Source: Collinsella sp. (GTDB lineage Bacteria; Actinomycetota; Coriobacteriia; Coriobacteriales; Coriobacteriaceae). Taken from it: DNA of 64,000 nucleotides. The notes below the pieces were generated by a model. That model saw only the letters and a program-made list of their open reading frames with translations. It was not told the DNA's origin and searched no databases. Numbering within the stretch: position 1 is the first letter of the stretch; every line of letters starts with the position of its first letter. Positions 1-10,241 of this stretch are shown one piece after another. The DNA is taken from the NCBI GenBank assembly GCA_019419525.1, contig DXZU01000010.1:1-64000 (forward strand), written 5' to 3'. Made by a program: the position numbers and the translations under genes.

Positions 1-167
1 CGGTCCGACCGGGCCGCGCGGCAAGGAGATATATTGCCAGACCGGAGGGGCGCCGTGGGCGGGAATCTGGGCGTACACATTTCCTACACATCTTGTGATC
101 CGACTAACGTTTGCCAGCCGTTAACTACCGCTCGCCGAGCATCTCTTTATATAAGGCAGTCTCATGA

Positions 168-1568
168 TTAAAGCGGATACGTCCCCCTAGCTAAAGCACA
201 GCCAGCATCGAGCAACTCATCGCGTTCTTCCACCGAGAACCCCTCGGCGTAGACGCGCACCACTGGTTCGGTCCCGCTAGGACGGACCAGCAGCCACGTG
301 TCATCCTCGAATTCCAAACGCAAGCCATCCATATGACTAACGTTTTGCGGCACCTTGCCACAAATCGACTTGGGGTTTACGCCCGGCAGCAGGGTTCGTA
401 ACGTTTCGGCATCTTCGGCCTCAAGGCGCAAATCCCGTCGACCGTAACTCGTCTTACCAAAACTGTCCTCGAGTTGGTCGACCAGAACGCCCAAAGGCGC
501 GTCCGTCTTAGCCATAAGCTCACACAGAATCAGACAGGCGAGGACTCCATCGCGCTCGGGCATATGCGCGGCGATGCCGATACCACCGGCTTCTTCACCG
601 CCTATGAGGACGCCGCCCTTCTTCATCTCCGCCGCTATATATTTGAAACCGACTGGTTTGACGGTCACGCGGCAGCCAAGCGCCTCGGCAATGCGACGCA
701 CGAGCGTCGAGCATGAAAGATTGACGACGACGCGCCCCTCCAAATTACGAAATTGGACCAAGTCGCCCAAAACGAGCGCCATGATCTGATGCGGATGTAT
801 ATATCTGCCGCGCTCGTCAACCGCACCGATACGGTCGGCGTCGCCGTCGGTCACCAGGCCGGCGCAAGCTCCGTCATCGATAACCGTGCGCTCGCAAGCG
901 TCCACCCAAGGCTCAACGGGGTCGGGGCAGATATCTTCTTGGTCAGACGCCTGCCCGGCGTGAATCTCGTGCACCTCAACGCCAAGCTCGCGCAGCAAGT
1001 CGGCTAGATAGCCCTGGGCTGCGCCGCCCATGGGATCGACAACCACGCGCAGGTGCGCGGCGCGGATGGCTTCGGCATCGACAAACGATGCCACCGCCTG
1101 CATATAGTCAGGAATAATATCCGCGGTGCGATATTGCCCCTCGATCCCCATTGGCTCGGGAGCCATGGTCTCTTCGAGCTCTTCGATGACATCCTGGTTG
1201 GCGGTCGAGCCGTCACCCATGCGAATCTTGAGGCACAGATAACCCTGCGGATGATGGGACCCCGTCACCATGAGCGCGCCGCACGCCTCACCGTCATAAG
1301 CCGCCGCCCACGTAAGGGCAGGGGTCGGAACAGGTCGCGAAGCGAGCACGGCGTCCAGCCCGTGCGCTGCTAGCACGCCCGCCGCAAGCTCAGCGAACTC
1401 GCTCGCCAGGGGCCGGGTGTCGAACCCTATATATACCGTTTTGCCTGGATTGGTCTTTTGCCACAACTCGCCGACGGCATCGGCGATACGGGCAACGTTA
1501 TCGGCAGTGAAGTCCTCATCGACGCGAGCGCGCCAACCGTCAGTTCCAAAATGAATTATCGCGCACAC
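168..1568 (-). CDS. Phosphoglucomutase/phosphomannomutase family protein
   Basis: Alpha-D-phosphohexomutase that moves a phosphate between C1 and C6 of a hexose or hexosamine, in the cytoplasm. All four family loops are visible: a phosphoserine loop (TGSHHPQG, a variant of TASHNP), a metal loop (DGDADRIG), a sugar loop (GGEEAGG) and a phosphate-binding loop (RPSGTEPVVRVY) near the C-terminus. The open frame runs up to 1652, but the family N-terminus (IIHFGTDGWRA) begins shortly after a GTG at 1568 that has AGGTG a few bases upstream, so I prefer that start (about 466 aa). The exact sugar cannot be told from sequence; glucose, mannose or glucosamine phosphate are all possible. Confidence 0.9.
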   Translation of the reverse strand: MCAIIHFGTDGWRARVDEDFTADNVARIADAVGELWQKTNPGKTVYIGFDTRPLASEFAELAAGVLAAHGLDAVLASRPVPTPALTWAAAYDGEACGALMVTGSHHPQGYLCLKIRMGDGSTANQDVIEELEETMAPEPMGIEGQYRTADIIPDYMQAVASFVDAEAIRAAHLRVVVDPMGGAAQGYLADLLRELGVEVHEIHAGQASDQEDICPDPVEPWVDACERTVIDDGACAGLVTDGDADRIGAVDERGRYIHPHQIMALVLGDLVQFRNLEGRVVVNLSCSTLVRRIAEALGCRVTVKPVGFKYIAAEMKKGGVLIGGEEAGGIGIAAHMPERDGVLACLILCELMAKTDAPLGVLVDQLEDSFGKTSYGRRDLRLEAEDAETLRTLLPGVNPKSICGKVPQNVSHMDGLRLEFEDDTWLLVRPSGTEPVVRVYAEGFSVEERDELLDAGCALARGTYPL

Positions 1569-1692
1569 GCGCAGACACCTCACAGTGTTTGGATCATGGT
1601 ACGCATGGGGTATACCCGCAACATGCACTCGGCAACCCGCCGGCACCAGCATTCACCATTTGGGCAAATGCTGCCGAGGACATGCAGGCAAT

Positions 1693-1720
1693 AAAAAACC
1701 GCCCCGTATGGAGCGGTTTT
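1693..1720 (-). terminator. Rho-independent terminator after homocysteine methyltransferase gene
   Basis: AAAACCGC and GCGGTTTT arms flank a short loop. Read on the minus strand the hairpin is followed by a run of T, six bases after the stop codon of the gene ending at 1726. Confidence 0.85.
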
Positions 1721-1725
1721 ACCCT

Positions 1726-2619
1726 TTATATATCGAGCGCCTCGGCCATCGCTGCCGTAGTGATTGCCGTGGTTCCACAACAACTGCCCACCATTGCGGC
1801 GCCGGCATGTCTCCATTCGATGCATGCGCGCGCGAAAGCTTCGGGGCTCTCGTGCCATACGGGGCCATCCTGAGTCTGGACCGGATCGCCCACGTTGGGA
1901 CGCACCGTGACGGGAGTAGTCGCCGATGCAACCATCCTGGGCACCGCCGCGTTCGCGGCCGCAAGCGAACAGCAATTAACACCAACCGAGTTTGCGCCGT
2001 GTTTTTCGGCGTACAAAACGGCTGCCTCGATGTTGAGGCCATCGCCCAGCAGGTCGCCTTTATCGTCAACGACAAAACTCACCAGAACAGGCATGCCGTC
2101 GGCGGCATCTCGGGCGCCGGCAAGCATGGGCTGCAGATTACGGATAGACGTCACCGTCTCGATCAGCAGACCGTCAACGCCGGCATTGAGCAAGGCGTGC
2201 GCCTGTTCGCGCGCAATGCCGCGGATTTCACGATACTCGACAGAGTCCTCGGCAAACCACTCAATACCGATCGGGCCCATCGAGCCCAGCAGTAGCTGAG
2301 GGTGCGCCTGGCGGGCATCGTCGACGGCCCCGCGATTGACCTCCGCCACGGACGGCGCAATCTGGTCGTGCTTGAGGGCATAGCTCGATGCCTGAAAGGT
2401 ATTGGTAATGAGCACCTGCGCGCCGGCGGCGACATACAAGCGATGGATACGAGAAACGGTCTGCGGCTCTGCCAGATTCCAAAACGCCGGTGGAATGTCG
2501 GCGGCATCGTACTCACTCAACAAAACACTGCCCATGGGGCCCTGCGCCAACAAGGTCTCGCTCGACAAGCGGCGCGTAAGTTCCTCGGCACCAAAGCGGT
2601 TGTAATAACTCGTATCCAT
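1726..2619 (-). CDS. Homocysteine S-methyltransferase family protein
   Basis: Zinc-dependent enzyme that transfers a methyl group, typically from S-methylmethionine or another methyl donor, to homocysteine to make methionine. The three zinc cysteines are present: one in GVNCC and the pair in GSCCGTT near the C-terminus. At 297 aa it is a stand-alone MmuM/BHMT-type domain without cobalamin modules. It follows the DtxR/MntR-type regulator gene by 10 bases on the same strand, so the two are probably co-transcribed. The methyl donor cannot be decided from sequence. Confidence 0.88.
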   Translation of the reverse strand: MDTSYYNRFGAEELTRRLSSETLLAQGPMGSVLLSEYDAADIPPAFWNLAEPQTVSRIHRLYVAAGAQVLITNTFQASSYALKHDQIAPSVAEVNRGAVDDARQAHPQLLLGSMGPIGIEWFAEDSVEYREIRGIAREQAHALLNAGVDGLLIETVTSIRNLQPMLAGARDAADGMPVLVSFVVDDKGDLLGDGLNIEAAVLYAEKHGANSVGVNCCSLAAANAAVPRMVASATTPVTVRPNVGDPVQTQDGPVWHESPEAFARACIEWRHAGAAMVGSCCGTTAITTAAMAEALDI

Positions 2620-2629
2620 ATATATCCTG

Positions 2630-3052
2630 CTATTCCTCGACGCTGATTCCCTGCTTTTCGAGATAGGCGAGCCAGCGGCTCATCGTGTCCTCGGATAGCG
2701 CATGCTCCATCATGCAGGCCTCGGAATCGGCTCGCTCAAATTCGACACCGAGCTCCTGAACCAAAAACGTGCGGATGAGGCGATGACGGTACCAGATAGC
2801 CGTGCCAACCTCGCGACCGCGATCGGTCAGGATTACCTTGCCGTAGTGCGATTGCTCGACAAGCTCGGATGCCTTGAGCGCCGAAACCGCTTTATTGACC
2901 GATGCCTTGGAGACGCCAAGGCGCTGCGCGATGTCGACCGATCGCACGCCGTTGGTTTCCCCCTCTTCGCTTTCAATGCGAACCATGCACTCCAAGTAGT
3001 CTTCGTTCGCCACCGTCAGATGTAGTTCGCGCGAGCTATTTGTCGTATCCAT
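2630..3052 (-). CDS. DtxR/MntR-family metal-dependent transcriptional regulator
   Basis: N-terminal winged helix (about residues 10-70, with VDIAQRLGVSKASVNKAVSAL as recognition region) followed by the dimerisation and metal-binding helices typical of MntR/IdeR (ILTDRGREVG, RHRLIRTFL, ACMMEHALSED). There is no SH3-like third domain, so it resembles the short MntR form. The metal is probably Mn or Fe. The frame extends to 3073, but the ATG at 3052 has GGGACGG just upstream. It is divergent from pepT, and a perfect palindrome lies between the two genes. Confidence 0.87.
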   Translation of the reverse strand: MDTTNSSRELHLTVANEDYLECMVRIESEEGETNGVRSVDIAQRLGVSKASVNKAVSALKASELVEQSHYGKVILTDRGREVGTAIWYRHRLIRTFLVQELGVEFERADSEACMMEHALSEDTMSRWLAYLEKQGISVEE

Positions 3053-3106
3053 GATCTTCCGTCCCTTCTGCATTCAATGGCTGATTCTACCCCATCCAAG
3101 CGTCGT

Positions 3107-3124
3107 GGTATGCCGTGGCATACC
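3107..3124. promoter_or_regulatory. Perfect 18-bp palindrome, candidate operator
   Basis: GGTATGCC and GGCATACC form 8-bp perfect arms around a GT centre. It sits in the divergent intergenic region, about 50 bases upstream of each start codon. The adjacent DtxR/MntR-like protein is the obvious candidate to bind it, but the sequence is unlike the classical DtxR or MntR box. Confidence 0.55.
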
Positions 3125-3172
3125 GTGCTAGAGTTCTTGTTGCACACGACGACCAAGATTGGAGCGGTCTTT

Positions 3173-4420
3173 ATGGAAAACACCACCACGAGCCCCGATG
3201 TCCTCGAGCGCTTTTTGCGCTACGTCCAGATCAACACGCAGTCCGAGGATGCAAACTGCGACCAGGTACCCTCGAGCGCCGTTCAGTTTGACCTTGCCAA
3301 CGTGCTGGCCGAAGAGCTGCGCGAGCTTGGTGCGGAAGATGCCCACGTGACCGAGCACGCCTATGTCTGCGCGCATATCCCCGCAAGTGCGGGCGCTGAG
3401 GACAAGCCCGCCCTGGGCCTGATCGCCCATCTCGACACCACCGAAGTTGCACCGGGCGCCGGCGTGAAGCCGCACATCGTACACTACGAAGGCGGCGACC
3501 TGGTCTGCGGCACGGTTGACGGTAAGCCCGTTGCCATGAGTACCGCCAAGCTTCCTGCCCTGAACGACCTCGCAGGTGAGGACCTGGTCTGCAGCGATGG
3601 CACCACACTGCTGGGCGCGGACGACAAGGCAGGCGTCGCCGAGATCATGTCGCTTGTCGCGCGTATCGCTCAGGACCCTTCTCTGCCCCATCCCACACTC
3701 GGCATTTGCTTCTGCCCTGACGAGGAGATCGGCCACGGAGCCGAGCTGTTGGATATCGATGCCTTTGGCTGCAAGTACGCCTACACGGTCGACGGCGGCC
3801 CCATCGGCGAGCTGGAGTGGGAGTGCTTTAACGCCGCCGAGGCGACCGTCCGCTTTGAGGGCCAGTCCATCCACCCGGGCGACGCCAAGGGCCGTATGGT
3901 CAACGCAGGCAATCTGTTCTGCGACTTCAACGCGTTGCTCCCCTACGCGCAGCGCCCGGAGTATACGGAAGGCTACGAGGGCTTTTATCACCTTGAGGGT
4001 GTATCTGCAACCGTCGATCACGCCACAGCGCGCTATATCGTCCGCGACCATGACGCCGCCAAGTTCCAGCAGAAACTCGACCTTATTGATGCCGCCGCCT
4101 CGATGCTCAACCAGCGTCTGGGTGAGGAGCGTGTGACGGTCGAGATTAAGCAGCAGTATCGAAATATGGCCGAGATCGTTCGTGACTATCCCGAGCTTAT
4201 TGATGTTGCCAAGGAAGCCTACCTTGCCTGCGGCGTTGAGCCCCAAGTGCTGCCGATTCGCGGCGGCACCGACGGCGCTCAGCTGTCGTTCCGCGGTCTG
4301 CCCTGCCCCAACCTTTCCACCGGCGGCTATTGCTACCACGGCGTCAACGAGTTCGTCCCGGTCAGTTCGCTCGTCAAGATGACCGACGTCCTGCAGGAGC
4401 TCGTCGCCTGTTTCGCATAA
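3173..4420 (+). CDS. pepT: Peptidase T (tripeptide aminopeptidase)
   Basis: Cytoplasmic di-zinc M20B peptidase that removes the N-terminal residue from tripeptides. Visible family motifs are the metal histidine in AHLDTTE, the bridging aspartate in GADDKAG, the catalytic and metal glutamates in PDEEIG, the aspartate in YTVDGGP, the substrate region RGGTDGAQLS and the C-terminal metal histidine in YHGVNEF. The ATG at 3173 is preceded by GGAG at 8 bases and begins the family-like N-terminus; the frame is open further upstream to 3077, which I discount. Length (415 aa) is normal for PepT. Confidence 0.95.
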   Translation: MENTTTSPDVLERFLRYVQINTQSEDANCDQVPSSAVQFDLANVLAEELRELGAEDAHVTEHAYVCAHIPASAGAEDKPALGLIAHLDTTEVAPGAGVKPHIVHYEGGDLVCGTVDGKPVAMSTAKLPALNDLAGEDLVCSDGTTLLGADDKAGVAEIMSLVARIAQDPSLPHPTLGICFCPDEEIGHGAELLDIDAFGCKYAYTVDGGPIGELEWECFNAAEATVRFEGQSIHPGDAKGRMVNAGNLFCDFNALLPYAQRPEYTEGYEGFYHLEGVSATVDHATARYIVRDHDAAKFQQKLDLIDAAASMLNQRLGEERVTVEIKQQYRNMAEIVRDYPELIDVAKEAYLACGVEPQVLPIRGGTDGAQLSFRGLPCPNLSTGGYCYHGVNEFVPVSSLVKMTDVLQELVACFA

Positions 4421-4446
4421 GCCTGGCTGCATAAGCCCAAAAGACG

Positions 4447-4485
4447 AATCGCCCCGTCCTCAACCAAGAACGGGGCGATTTTTTT
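4447..4485 (+). terminator. Rho-independent terminator of pepT
   Basis: AATCGCCCCGT and ACGGGGCGATT arms followed by a run of T on the plus strand, 26 bases after the pepT stop codon. Confidence 0.92.
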
Positions 4486-4605
4486 GCTGCAATGAGAACA
4501 GGTTGACGCACGCCAGCCTCTTAACGCAAGGAGTGTCCCAAACTGCCGGCACAAAAGGAACGTCCCCAAGTGCCGCAAAATGACGACATCCACTCTCGCT
4601 TTGTA

Positions 4606-4677
4606 GGTAGTCATTGGGGAGGTTCTTGTTTGACTAGTCGTTTAAAAACGTCCCCAATGACTACCCAACGACTAGTC
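4606..4677. repeat. Interlocked inverted repeats (pseudoknot-like order)
   Basis: Two perfect inverted repeats are interleaved. The arms at 4606-4620 and 4651-4665 (15 bp, GGTAGTCATTGGGGA and its complement) alternate with the arms at 4632-4642 and 4667-4677 (11 bp, GACTAGTCGTT and its complement). The same CCAATGACT motif recurs beside the element copies near 20.19 and 26.18 kb, so this may be the outer boundary of that repeat. Confidence 0.6.
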
Positions 4678-4691
4678 CGGACCAAGGCAAC

Positions 4692-4857
4692 GCCGATGTT
4701 TTGGCAACGACAGCGAAAACCCGCCAGAGCGAGCAAGGTGCCTTGAAACGAGGCGGCATTGATCTTTTGATCATGCCGCCGAAGTTGAAAGGCAGATTGC
4801 CGCTCTGGCGGGTTTGCAGCGTCAACTGGTTACGCGGGCTGGTAAGCCCGCGTAACC
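4692..4857 (-). repeat. Structured 3'-end element, copy 1
   Basis: Read on the minus strand it begins directly at the TAG stop of the LCP gene with a hairpin at 4828-4857 (13-bp arms, loop GGTA on the plus strand). It continues with a long stem containing CCAGAGCG/CGCTCTGG and an inner hairpin whose arms include GGCGGCAT and ATGCCGCC, then ends at the conserved GCCGATGTTTTGGCAA (plus strand). Copies 2 and 3 share the sequence blocks, while the helices differ by paired substitutions. Confidence 0.75.
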
Positions 4858-6093
4858 CTAATAGTTGGCTTCGTAGCCGTTGCCGTCGCCGGTGGGCTCT
4901 TCGTAGTAGTCCGAATCGCTCGAATCGCTTGAGTCATCGGAATCGTCAGAGCTGACCGATGAGGTTGCGGTACCGTTTGCGTAATCGTCAGACGTGTTGT
5001 TGTTCAGGTCGCCGATCGTAGAGCTGGAACCGTCGGAAAGACCCATGGTGTTGGGACCCTTGGGATCCTTGCCAGCATCGACGCGCTCCATCATTTCCTT
5101 GAGCTCGTCCTCGTAGACAAAGACGTAGCTCACACCGTCGATCATGGTGCTGTCGTCGGCGTACGAGGGCAGGTTGGCCGAGTAGATACCGTCGACATCC
5201 ATACCGCGCATGGCGTTGACCGTAGCCACGATATCCTGAACGCTCATATCGGTTACGAGCATATCGGACAGCGAATTAACCAGGCCAAAGATCTTCGTGG
5301 CATCGAAGTTATTGAGAATCTGGTTGGCAAGGGCGCCAAGCACCTGACGCTGGTGGCGCATGCGTGTGTAATCGCCGTCGGCATAGGTGTAGCGGCAGCG
5401 GGCATAGGTAAGGGCGGTGGCACCGTCCATATGCTGCTGGCCAGCGGTAATCTTAATATCCAGGTGCTCGGGGTCGTCAACATCATCGGTTGCGTTAATG
5501 TCGATACCGCCAACCGAATCAATCAGCGCCTGCATTCCGTCGAAGCTGACCTCGGCATAGTGGGAAATCTGAACACCGCACAGCTCGTTGACCGCCTCGA
5601 CCATGGCCTCGGCGCCGCCAACGGTATGGCAGGCGTTGATCTTCATGGTCTCGCCCTTGTACTCGACCTTGGTGTCGCGCGGAACGGAAATGAGCGTCGC
5701 CTGCTTTTGCGTGGGGTCGATGCGTGCCAGGATAATCGAGTCGGCACGATACGTATCCTCGCCCGGACGGCCGTCGGTGCCAAGAAGCAGCACGTAGAAC
5801 GGATCCTTTGCCTCATCGGTGTCAACCAGAACCCGACGCAGATTGTCAGTAATGACATTAGAATCGCCGAGCTTGCCCATAATGGTGGCAAACCACAGGC
5901 CGGCAGCGGTAGTGGCACTCAGCAGCACGCCAAGCACGACAATGAGCGCGACGTGACGAATCGTGTGGCTACGACGACGTTGGCGAGCGCGCTCGGAATA
6001 GCGAGCCACGTTATCGCGACTGTAGATCTTGGCCTGCGCACCAGTTGAGGGTCTTCGGGTGGTGGTATCCGCGAGGGGCTTTTTATTAAACAT
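4858..6093 (-). CDS. LytR-CpsA-Psr (LCP) family cell-wall glycopolymer ligase
   Basis: Membrane-anchored enzyme that attaches wall polymers such as teichoic acids or capsule to peptidoglycan from lipid-linked precursors. It has a basic cytoplasmic N-terminus, one membrane segment at about residues 45-70, then the LCP domain with LLGTDGRPGEDTYRADSI, SVPRDT, the GGAEAM region, VDSVGGID-like core and a conserved R/D-rich DYTRMRHQRQ. After the domain comes a long acidic Ser/Asp-rich tail (about the last 60 residues), unusual but common in surface-exposed actinobacterial proteins. The ATG at 6093 has AGG at a suitable distance; a TTG two codons earlier is an alternative. It follows murA by 12 bases, fitting a wall-synthesis operon. 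Confidence 0.9.
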   Translation of the reverse strand: MFNKKPLADTTTRRPSTGAQAKIYSRDNVARYSERARQRRRSHTIRHVALIVVLGVLLSATTAAGLWFATIMGKLGDSNVITDNLRRVLVDTDEAKDPFYVLLLGTDGRPGEDTYRADSIILARIDPTQKQATLISVPRDTKVEYKGETMKINACHTVGGAEAMVEAVNELCGVQISHYAEVSFDGMQALIDSVGGIDINATDDVDDPEHLDIKITAGQQHMDGATALTYARCRYTYADGDYTRMRHQRQVLGALANQILNNFDATKIFGLVNSLSDMLVTDMSVQDIVATVNAMRGMDVDGIYSANLPSYADDSTMIDGVSYVFVYEDELKEMMERVDAGKDPKGPNTMGLSDGSSSTIGDLNNNTSDDYANGTATSSVSSDDSDDSSDSSDSDYYEEPTGDGNGYEANY

Positions 6094-6105
6094 AGGCAAC
6101 CTGTA

Positions 6106-7389
6106 TTAGTAGATGACGGGATCGGGGACGGTAGCATGCTCGACATGCGCGCCAAGCGCCTGCAGCTTATCGACAAACTGCTCGTAGCCGCGCTTGATGT
6201 GATGGATAGCCGAAACCTCGGTCGTCCCGTCGGCGATCAAGCCCGCTATGACGAGGGCCGCTCCGCCGCGCAGATCGGGCGAGGTAACCTGTGCACCCGA
6301 GAAGCCCTTGACGCCATGAATCATGGCATGATGGCTCTCGATACGAATGTCGGCACCCATGCGCACCAGCTCAGAGGCAAACATAAAGCGATTCTCGAAG
6401 ATGTTTTCGGTAATAACAGAACTGCCGTCGGCAAGGGCGGAGAGCACCATAATCTGCGCCTGCATGTCGGTCGGGAAACCGGGGAACGGAAGCGTCTGGA
6501 TGTCGACCGGCTTGATACGCTCGGCACGGTTCACATGGACGCCATCCTCGACGCGCTCGCAGTCGATACCCATGAGCTCCATCTTCTTGAGCACCATGCC
6601 CAAGTGAATGGGGCAAAAGCCCGTGACATCGACACCGCGATCGTCGGCCATCAACGCACCGGCAACGATAAAGGTACCGGCCTCGATGCGGTCGCCCACC
6701 ACGCGATGGGTAACGGGATGGAGCTCTTCCACGCCTTCGATAGTCACGACGGGCGTACCGGCGCCAACAATCTTGGCGCCCATCTCGTTGAGCATGTTAG
6801 CGAGATCGACGATCTCGGGCTCGCGGGCGGCATTGTCGATAACCGTGGTGCCCTGTGCGCGCACAGAGGCCATGATGAGGTTCTCGGTCGCACCGACGCT
6901 GGCGAACTCGAGCGTGACGGTGGTACCGCGCAGACCTTGGGGCGCATTAGCGTTGATGTAACCGTGGGCGGTATCGAACTCAACGCCCAGGGCCTCAAGA
7001 CCAAGAATATGCATATCGATCTTGCGAGCACCCAGGTTGCAGCCGCCCGGCATGGCAATTTTGGCGCGATGGAAGCGGCCCAGCAGGGGTCCCATGACGG
7101 CGGTGGAAGCGCGCATCTTGGCAACGAGCTCGTAGGGGGCCTCCCATGAATCGACCTGAGAGGTATCAATCTCGAGCGTGTGCTCGTCGAGAACATCGAT
7201 CGTAGCGCCCATGCCCTTGAGCACCTTGCCCATCACGTGGACATCGGAAATATCGGGCACGTTCTGCAGCGTCGTCTTGCCCGGTGCCAGAAGCGTTGCC
7301 GCCATGAGTTTGAGCGCGGAGTTCTTGGCGCCCGAGACGGGCACGGAGCCTCCGATGGCGTGGCCACCCTCAACGCGGATAATATCCAA
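6106..7389 (-). CDS. murA: UDP-N-acetylglucosamine 1-carboxyvinyltransferase
   Basis: First committed step of peptidoglycan synthesis: transfers enolpyruvate from PEP to UDP-GlcNAc in the cytoplasm. The catalytic cysteine is present in PGGCNLGARKIDMH, so the protein should be fosfomycin-sensitive in principle. Also seen are the N-terminal GGSVPVSGAKNSALK substrate motif and the C-terminal RGGAALVIAGL segment. At 427 aa the length is normal. It is the first gene of a short operon with the LCP protein downstream and is separated from atpC by a terminator. Confidence 0.96.
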   Translation of the reverse strand: MDIIRVEGGHAIGGSVPVSGAKNSALKLMAATLLAPGKTTLQNVPDISDVHVMGKVLKGMGATIDVLDEHTLEIDTSQVDSWEAPYELVAKMRASTAVMGPLLGRFHRAKIAMPGGCNLGARKIDMHILGLEALGVEFDTAHGYINANAPQGLRGTTVTLEFASVGATENLIMASVRAQGTTVIDNAAREPEIVDLANMLNEMGAKIVGAGTPVVTIEGVEELHPVTHRVVGDRIEAGTFIVAGALMADDRGVDVTGFCPIHLGMVLKKMELMGIDCERVEDGVHVNRAERIKPVDIQTLPFPGFPTDMQAQIMVLSALADGSSVITENIFENRFMFASELVRMGADIRIESHHAMIHGVKGFSGAQVTSPDLRGGAALVIAGLIADGTTEVSAIHHIKRGYEQFVDKLQALGAHVEHATVPDPVIY

Positions 7390-7406
7390 GGTCTACCCTT
7401 TCAAAA

Positions 7407-7443
7407 AGCATGCCCGGGGTGGCTGGGCCATCCCGGGCATGAT
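7407..7443 (-). terminator. Rho-independent terminator of the ATP synthase operon
   Basis: CATGCCCGGGGTGGC and GCCATCCCGGGCATG arms form a strong hairpin. Minus-strand transcription from atpC reads it and then a short T run (CTTTTTGA), just before murA. Confidence 0.85.
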
Positions 7444-7477
7444 GTGTTCGCAAATGGTCGAACGCTAAATCGTTTGA

Positions 7478-7870
7478 CTATTGGGCAAGCTTGAGCTTAC
7501 ACCATGCGATTTCATTATAGAGGTAGGCGCGGCGTGCATCATCCTCCGACAAATTACCCAGCTTCTCTTCAAAACCTTGAATATCAGCTTTAAGCTTGTC
7601 GGCATCGACAGTCGCCAAATCGCAAGCGCGCTCGGCGAGAACGGTCACGACATCGTCCGCAACCTGGGCATAACCGCCGGCCACGGCAAACGTGTGGTCG
7701 ACAGTGCCCATGGCCTTATCGGAAACGCGAACGTAGCCGCGGTCGATCGTGCAAATCTCGCTGGAGTGAGCAGGCAGGACGCCAAACTCGCCATCCGTGG
7801 ACGGAATCGACACAAACGCAGCGTCGCCCTCATAGGCGCAGCTCACGGGGCACACGATGCGGATACGCAT
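7478..7870 (-). CDS. atpC: ATP synthase F1 epsilon subunit
   Basis: Central-stalk subunit of F1 that couples rotation and can inhibit hydrolysis. The N-terminal beta-sandwich shows the family signature FVSIPSTDGEFGVLPAHS, GYV and FAVAGGYAQV; a short two-helix C-terminal part follows (about residues 85-130). It is the last gene of the atp operon, 3 bases after atpD. Confidence 0.95.
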   Translation of the reverse strand: MRIRIVCPVSCAYEGDAAFVSIPSTDGEFGVLPAHSSEICTIDRGYVRVSDKAMGTVDHTFAVAGGYAQVADDVVTVLAERACDLATVDADKLKADIQGFEEKLGNLSEDDARRAYLYNEIAWCKLKLAQ

Positions 7871-7873
7871 AAC

Positions 7874-9327
<1,454 letters not shown>

Positions 9328-9328
<1 letters not shown>

Positions 9329-10236
9329 TACTGTTCCTCCAATGCTGAGGCTCCGCCGACGATCTCGTTAATCTCGGTCGTGATCGAAGCCTGGCGCACG
9401 CGACTATACGTGCGGGTAAGGGTCGAGATGATCGCGGTGGCGTTTTCCGTCGCGGAGTGCATGGCCTTGCGGCGTGCACCCTGCTCGGCAGCCGCCGAAT
9501 CGATCAGGGCCTGGTAGATGACCGTCAGGATGTAAGACGGCACAAGCTTGCCGAGAACATGCTCGGGAGAGGGCACGAACTCGAACGTGGACGAGATGCG
9601 CTTAGGGGCGTCGGTCTCGTTCTTACGCGGACCGTGGGCCATAGCGATCATCTCGGGGTCGAGCGGCAACAGATGCTCGACGCGAAGCTCCTGATCCACG
9701 CGGTTCTTGGCGTGGTGGTAGACAAGCTCGACACGGTCAAGCTCACCGGCACGATACGCATCGCAGATATGAGAGGAGATCATGCGGGCCTGATTGAAAT
9801 CGGGCTCAGAGGAGTTGCCCTCAAAGTGCATGACAACGTTTGCGCGGTCACGGAAATACGTGGCCGGCTTACGCCCGCACGCGATGATCTCGCACTCGAT
9901 GCCGTCGTTCGCCCAAGAAGCGGCGAGCTTTTCGGCCGTGCGCTCCACCGTCGTATTGAAACCGCCGGCAAGGCCGCGGTCCGAGGCAATAACGACAATC
10001 AGGCCATGCTTGACGCTCTCATGCTTCTGCAGCATGGGATCGGTGCCCGAACAGGAGGCGTCGCCGGCGACCGTCAACATGACGTCGGTCAGCGCCTCCT
10101 TATAGGGCTCGGCCTGCTTGGAGCGATCGAGGGCACGACGGATCTTGGCCGTAGAGACCATCTCCATCGTGCGCGTGATCTGCTTGGTCGTGGTAACCGA
10201 GGAGATTCGCTTCTTAATGTCGCGAAGGTTAGCCAT
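9328..10236 (-). CDS. atpG: ATP synthase F1 gamma subunit
   Basis: Rotor shaft of F1. The N-terminal helix MANLRDIKKRISSVTTTKQIT and the C-terminal helix with SATENATAIISTLTRTYSR and ITTEINEIVGGA form the coiled coil; the central Rossmann-like domain has SDRGLAGGFN. Length 302 aa is normal. It lies between atpA and atpD in the usual order. Confidence 0.97.
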
Positions 10237-10241
10237 GGGGC

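Larger units (their letters stand above)
4486..4857. other. Intergenic region between pepT and LCP gene
   Basis: No credible gene lies in these about 370 bases. They hold the interlocked inverted repeats at 4606-4677 and copy 1 of the structured 3'-end element. The convergent genes on both sides end here. Confidence 0.7.

Noticed and set aside
1..167. Possible gene end or RNA gene at the window start
   Set aside because: No frame with family motifs and no tRNA or hairpin structure that I can support; left unannotated.
3128..4432. Long open frame antisense to pepT (434 codons), and similar long frames opposite atpD, atpA, ubiD, kdpD and others
   Set aside because: High-GC genes often leave the complementary frame open. 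The sense frames have family motifs; the antisense ones have none.
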